From contig NZ_BPQX01000030.1 of assembly GCF_022179525.1 (NCBI RefSeq), forward strand, positions 1 through 64,000: a stretch of DNA of 64,000 nucleotides, given 5' to 3'. Below the pieces are notes generated by a model, which saw only the letters and a program-made list of their open reading frames with translations, was not told where the DNA came from and did no database searches. A program made the position numbers and the translations under genes. The DNA is from Methylobacterium persicinum. GTDB lineage: Bacteria; Pseudomonadota; Alphaproteobacteria; Rhizobiales; Beijerinckiaceae. Each line of letters starts with the position of its first letter. Position 1 is the stretch's first letter. This document shows positions 61,455 through 64,000 of this stretch, one piece after another.

Positions 61455-63122
61455 TCAGGCGCCCTGCAGAAGCCGGGCGGCGGCGGCGCGGGCCTCGTCG
61501 GTCACCGTGGCGCCGGCGAGCATGCGGGCGATCTCTTCCCGGCGGTCCTCCACCGGAAGGGTCGAAACACGGGTCGCGACCCGTCCGGCGCCCTTCACCG
61601 GTGCCTTGGCGATCAGCAGGTGGGTGGCCGCCCGCGCCGCCACCTGCGGTGCGTGGGTGACGGCGATTACCTGCACCGTGTCGGCGAGGCGGGCGAGGCG
61701 AAGGCCGATGGCATCCGCGACGGCGCCCCCCACGCCGGTGTCGATCTCGTCGAAGATCAGGGTCGGGGCCGAGCCCCGGTCGGCCAGGACGACCTTCAAG
61801 GCCAGCATGAACCGGGATAGCTCACCGCCGGAGGCAACCCGCATCATCGGGCCCGGCTTGGTTCCGGGATTGGTCTGAGCCCAGAATTCGACCCGGTCGA
61901 TCCCCGCCGCGTCGCGGGAGGCAGGATCGGTGGCGATTTCGGTGATGAACCGGGCCCGCTCCAGTTTCAGGGGCGGCAATTCGGCCTGCACCGCCGCATC
62001 GAGCCGGCGCGCGGCCTTCCGGCGTCCGGCGCTCAGGGTCTCCGCTGCGGCGGCATAGGCGGCCTCGGCTTTTTCCTGCGCGGCCGCGAGGACGGCGAGT
62101 TCGGCCTCTCCGGCATCGATGGCCGCCACATCCGCGGAAAAGCGCCCCGCGAGATCCGCGAGGTCGTCGGCGGCGACATTGTATTTCCGCGCCGCGGCGC
62201 GGAGGGCGAACAGGCGCTCCTCCACACGTTCCAATTCGCGGGGATCGAACTCGGCCTCTGCGGTCGCCGCCTCGATGGCCGCCCGTGCCTCGTCGAGGGC
62301 GACGAGGGCCGCGTCCAGGGCGCCGATGCAGGGCTCGATCAGGACCGGAAGCAGGGACGCCCGCCGTTCCAGCTTGCGCAGCGCCGCGGAGAGATGGGGG
62401 ACGGCGGAGTGGGGGCCCCCGGCGGCGTCCAGTGCCTCGTTCAGCTCCCGGGCCACCTTCTCCGATTGCTGCATCACCGTGCGACGCTCGGCGAGGCTCG
62501 CCTCCTCCCCCGGCTGAGGAGCGAGGTCGCCGAGTTCCTCGACGGCATGGCGCAGGAAATCCGCCTCCCGGCGGGCGGTCTCGACCCTCTCCCGGTGGTC
62601 CATGAAGGCCGTGCGGGCGGTGCGCAGGGCCCGGGAGGCCGCCGCGACCCGGGCCACCTGCGCCTGAAGGCCACCGAACGCATCGAGGATCGCCCGGTGC
62701 GACGCGGGATCCGCCAGAGCCCGGTCGTCGTGCTGGCCGTGGATTTCCACAAGGGCCGCGCCGATGGCCCGCAACACCTGCACGCCCACCGCCTGATCGT
62801 TGACGAAGGCGCGGGTGCGCCCGTCCGACATCTGGGTCCGGCGCAGGATCAGGTCGCCCTCGGTATCGAGCTCGGCCTCGGCGGCGATGCGGCGGGCCGG
62901 ATGATCCAGGGGCACGTCGAACACCGCCGTCACCCCGCCCTGGGACTCGCCGGAGCGCACGAGGCGTCCGTCGCCCCGTCCCCCCAGGGCCAGCGCGAAG
63001 GCGTCGAGCAGGATCGACTTGCCCGCGCCGGTCTCGCCGGTCAGGACGCTGAGACCCTCGCGGAAATTCAGCTCAAGCTTGTCGATCAGAACGATGTCGC
63101 GGATCGCGAGCTGCGCGAGCAT
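61455..63122 (-). CDS. recN: DNA repair protein RecN
   Basis: A 555-residue SMC-like ATPase. It starts MLAQLAIRDIVLIDKLELNF and has Walker A GETGAGKS (29-36), VEIHGQHDDRALADP (the RecN-specific region), two coiled-coil arms (about 155-360), signature RVASGGELSRFMLALKVVLA, Walker B TLIFDEIDTGVGG and a terminal VIAVTHAPQVAARA. It takes part in double-strand break repair by recombination. The recN-bamD order is common in alphaproteobacteria. The spacer to bamD holds a palindromic repeat. Confidence 0.96.
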   Translation of the reverse strand: MLAQLAIRDIVLIDKLELNFREGLSVLTGETGAGKSILLDAFALALGGRGDGRLVRSGESQGGVTAVFDVPLDHPARRIAAEAELDTEGDLILRRTQMSDGRTRAFVNDQAVGVQVLRAIGAALVEIHGQHDDRALADPASHRAILDAFGGLQAQVARVAAASRALRTARTAFMDHRERVETARREADFLRHAVEELGDLAPQPGEEASLAERRTVMQQSEKVARELNEALDAAGGPHSAVPHLSAALRKLERRASLLPVLIEPCIGALDAALVALDEARAAIEAATAEAEFDPRELERVEERLFALRAAARKYNVAADDLADLAGRFSADVAAIDAGEAELAVLAAAQEKAEAAYAAAAETLSAGRRKAARRLDAAVQAELPPLKLERARFITEIATDPASRDAAGIDRVEFWAQTNPGTKPGPMMRVASGGELSRFMLALKVVLADRGSAPTLIFDEIDTGVGGAVADAIGLRLARLADTVQVIAVTHAPQVAARAATHLLIAKAPVKGAGRVATRVSTLPVEDRREEIARMLAGATVTDEARAAAARLLQGA

Positions 63123-63260
63123 GCTGCGGCGGGGGATCCCAGGGGACGAAGAGGGACCCGGGGCATTCCCCGGGAACGGAGAGCACACATAAGCCGGGCG
63201 GGGGCGCGATTCACCTGAAAATTTGGGCGGCGGCCCGGAGGGCGCCCGCGTACCACCCTC

Positions 63261-63350
63261 GTCATTGCGAGCGCAAATAAGCAATCCAGGGATGCGCCCC
63301 GTCTTGAGACGGCCCGCGGCCCTGGATTGCTTCGCTATGCTCGCAATGAC
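63261..63350. repeat. Intergenic palindromic repeat (GCGAAGCAATCC family) between bamD and recN
   Basis: GTCATTGCGAGCG (63261-63273) faces CTCGCAATGAC (63340-63350), with internal AAGCAATCCAGGG opposed by CCCTGGATTGCTTCG. The left arm has a small change (CAAATAAGC instead of CAGCGAAGC), so it is slightly decayed. Confidence 0.85.
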
Positions 63351-63370
63351 GACGTGGGGGGCCGGGCCGC

Positions 63371-64000
63371 TTACTCCGCCGAGGCGGTGCGCCCGGTGAT
63401 CGAGCGGAAGGCCTTGGACAGGAACGAGGTCTTCTCCTCCCGCGGCTCGAGGCCGTTGCTGGCCAGGAGCGCGTGGGCATCCTTGTACCAGGGCGAGTCT
63501 GGGAAGTTGTGGCCCAGCACCGCGGCAGCATTCTGCGCCTCCTGCGGGATGCCGAGGGCCCAATAGGCCTCGGTCAGGCGCTCAAGGGCCTCCTCGGCAT
63601 GGCGAGTGGTCTGATACTTGGAGACCACATCGCGGAACCGGTTGATCGCCGCCGGGAAGTTGCGCTTCTCGAGGTAGTAGCGGCCGATTTCCATCTCCTT
63701 GCCCGCAAGCTGGTCGCGGGTGATCTGGATCTTGGCCTTGGCATCCGCCGCATATTCGGAGGTCGGATAGCGCTGGACGAGCTCCTGGAGGGCGACAAGG
63801 GCCTTCTCGGAGCGGTCCTGGTCGCGGGTGATATCCGGGATCTGCTTGTAGTTCGACATCGCGATAAGATACTGCGCGTAGGCCGCGTCCTTGCTCGACG
63901 GATGCCGCTGAAGGTACAGTTTCGAGGCGTTGATCGCGTCGTCGTACTTCTGGCCTTCGTAATTCGCGTAGGCGGTCATCAGCAGCGCCTTCCGCGACCA
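63371..64000 (-). CDS. bamD: Outer membrane assembly lipoprotein BamD (N-terminus beyond the window)
   Basis: The last 209 residues are present and the frame is open at the window end. LLMTAYANYEGQKYDDAINASKLYLQRHP, AQYLIAMSNYKQI, DQDRSEKALVALQELVQRYPTSEYAADA and EIGRYYLEKRNFPAAINRFRDVVSKY are TPR-like BamD/ComL repeats. BamD is a lipoprotein of the BAM complex that folds outer-membrane proteins; its lipobox would be outside the window. Confidence 0.94.
   Translation of the reverse strand, partial: WSRKALLMTAYANYEGQKYDDAINASKLYLQRHPSSKDAAYAQYLIAMSNYKQIPDITRDQDRSEKALVALQELVQRYPTSEYAADAKAKIQITRDQLAGKEMEIGRYYLEKRNFPAAINRFRDVVSKYQTTRHAEEALERLTEAYWALGIPQEAQNAAAVLGHNFPDSPWYKDAHALLASNGLEPREEKTSFLSKAFRSITGRTASAE

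Overview
The window is GC-rich chromosomal DNA, most likely from a Methylobacterium/Methylorubrum-like alphaproteobacterium. This is an inference from the very high GC, the GTA-like phage tail genes, a NepR-type anti-sigma factor, the urea ABC transporter next to arginase and ureD, and several families of intergenic palindromic repeats. Both strands are heavily used and many genes overlap by ATGA, GTGA or TGATG.

Layout. (1) 1-2.0 kb: the 3' end of a short-chain dehydrogenase and a soluble double-PAS chemoreceptor. (2) 2.3-20.4 kb: a siphovirus-type prophage remnant transcribed on the minus strand. Read from high to low coordinates it holds a 5'-truncated HK97-like capsid gene, connectors, tail terminator, tail tube, tail chaperones, tape measure, tail-tip genes, tail fibres, endolysin and holin genes. 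Integrase, terminase, portal and protease are missing, and the right edge abuts tRNA-Asn. A cargo island (13.7-15.8 kb) sits between the tail chaperones and the tape measure: three plus-strand genes, including a DUF4160/DUF2442-HTH pair with its own operator-bearing promoter, and one strikingly AT-rich membrane-protein gene. (3) 20.4-20.8 kb: tRNA-Asn and tRNA-Cys. (4) 20.9-29.0 kb: a nitrogen locus, with ureD and arginase on minus diverging from urtABCDE on plus; urtA is preceded by a sigma-54 type promoter. (5) 29.2-37.8 kb: two membrane chemoreceptors, an OmpR/EnvZ-type two-component system and a GH15 glycosidase. (6) 37.8-46.1 kb: Hsp33, argF-argD, a RidA-like protein, a glycerophosphodiesterase, parDE, a FemAB-like acyltransferase and an M20 amidohydrolase. 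(7) 46.3-49.0 kb: modABC. (8) 49.5-54.6 kb: prmA, aminopeptidase P and a DsbD/ScsB-like protein. (9) 54.8-60.6 kb: pstSCAB-phoU-phoB with a Pho box. (10) 60.8-64 kb: a small hypothetical gene, an orphan nepR-like gene, recN and a partial bamD.

How it works together. Arginase releases urea from arginine, ureD serves urease maturation, and urtABCDE imports urea from outside, so region 4 is a coherent urea/arginine nitrogen-scavenging unit probably controlled by NtrC. argF and argD in region 6 act in arginine synthesis. Region 9 is a classical phosphate-starvation operon.

The most notable observation is a GGGAAAA heptamer in the zero frame of the GTA-gp10-like tail gene, placed so that a -1 slip fuses it to the tail-chaperone frame just upstream of the cargo island and tape measure. 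This matches the G/GT programmed frameshift of long-tailed phages. Also notable are the paired palindromic operators in the cargo-island promoter, the large inverted repeats flanking urtB, and the lone NepR-like gene.
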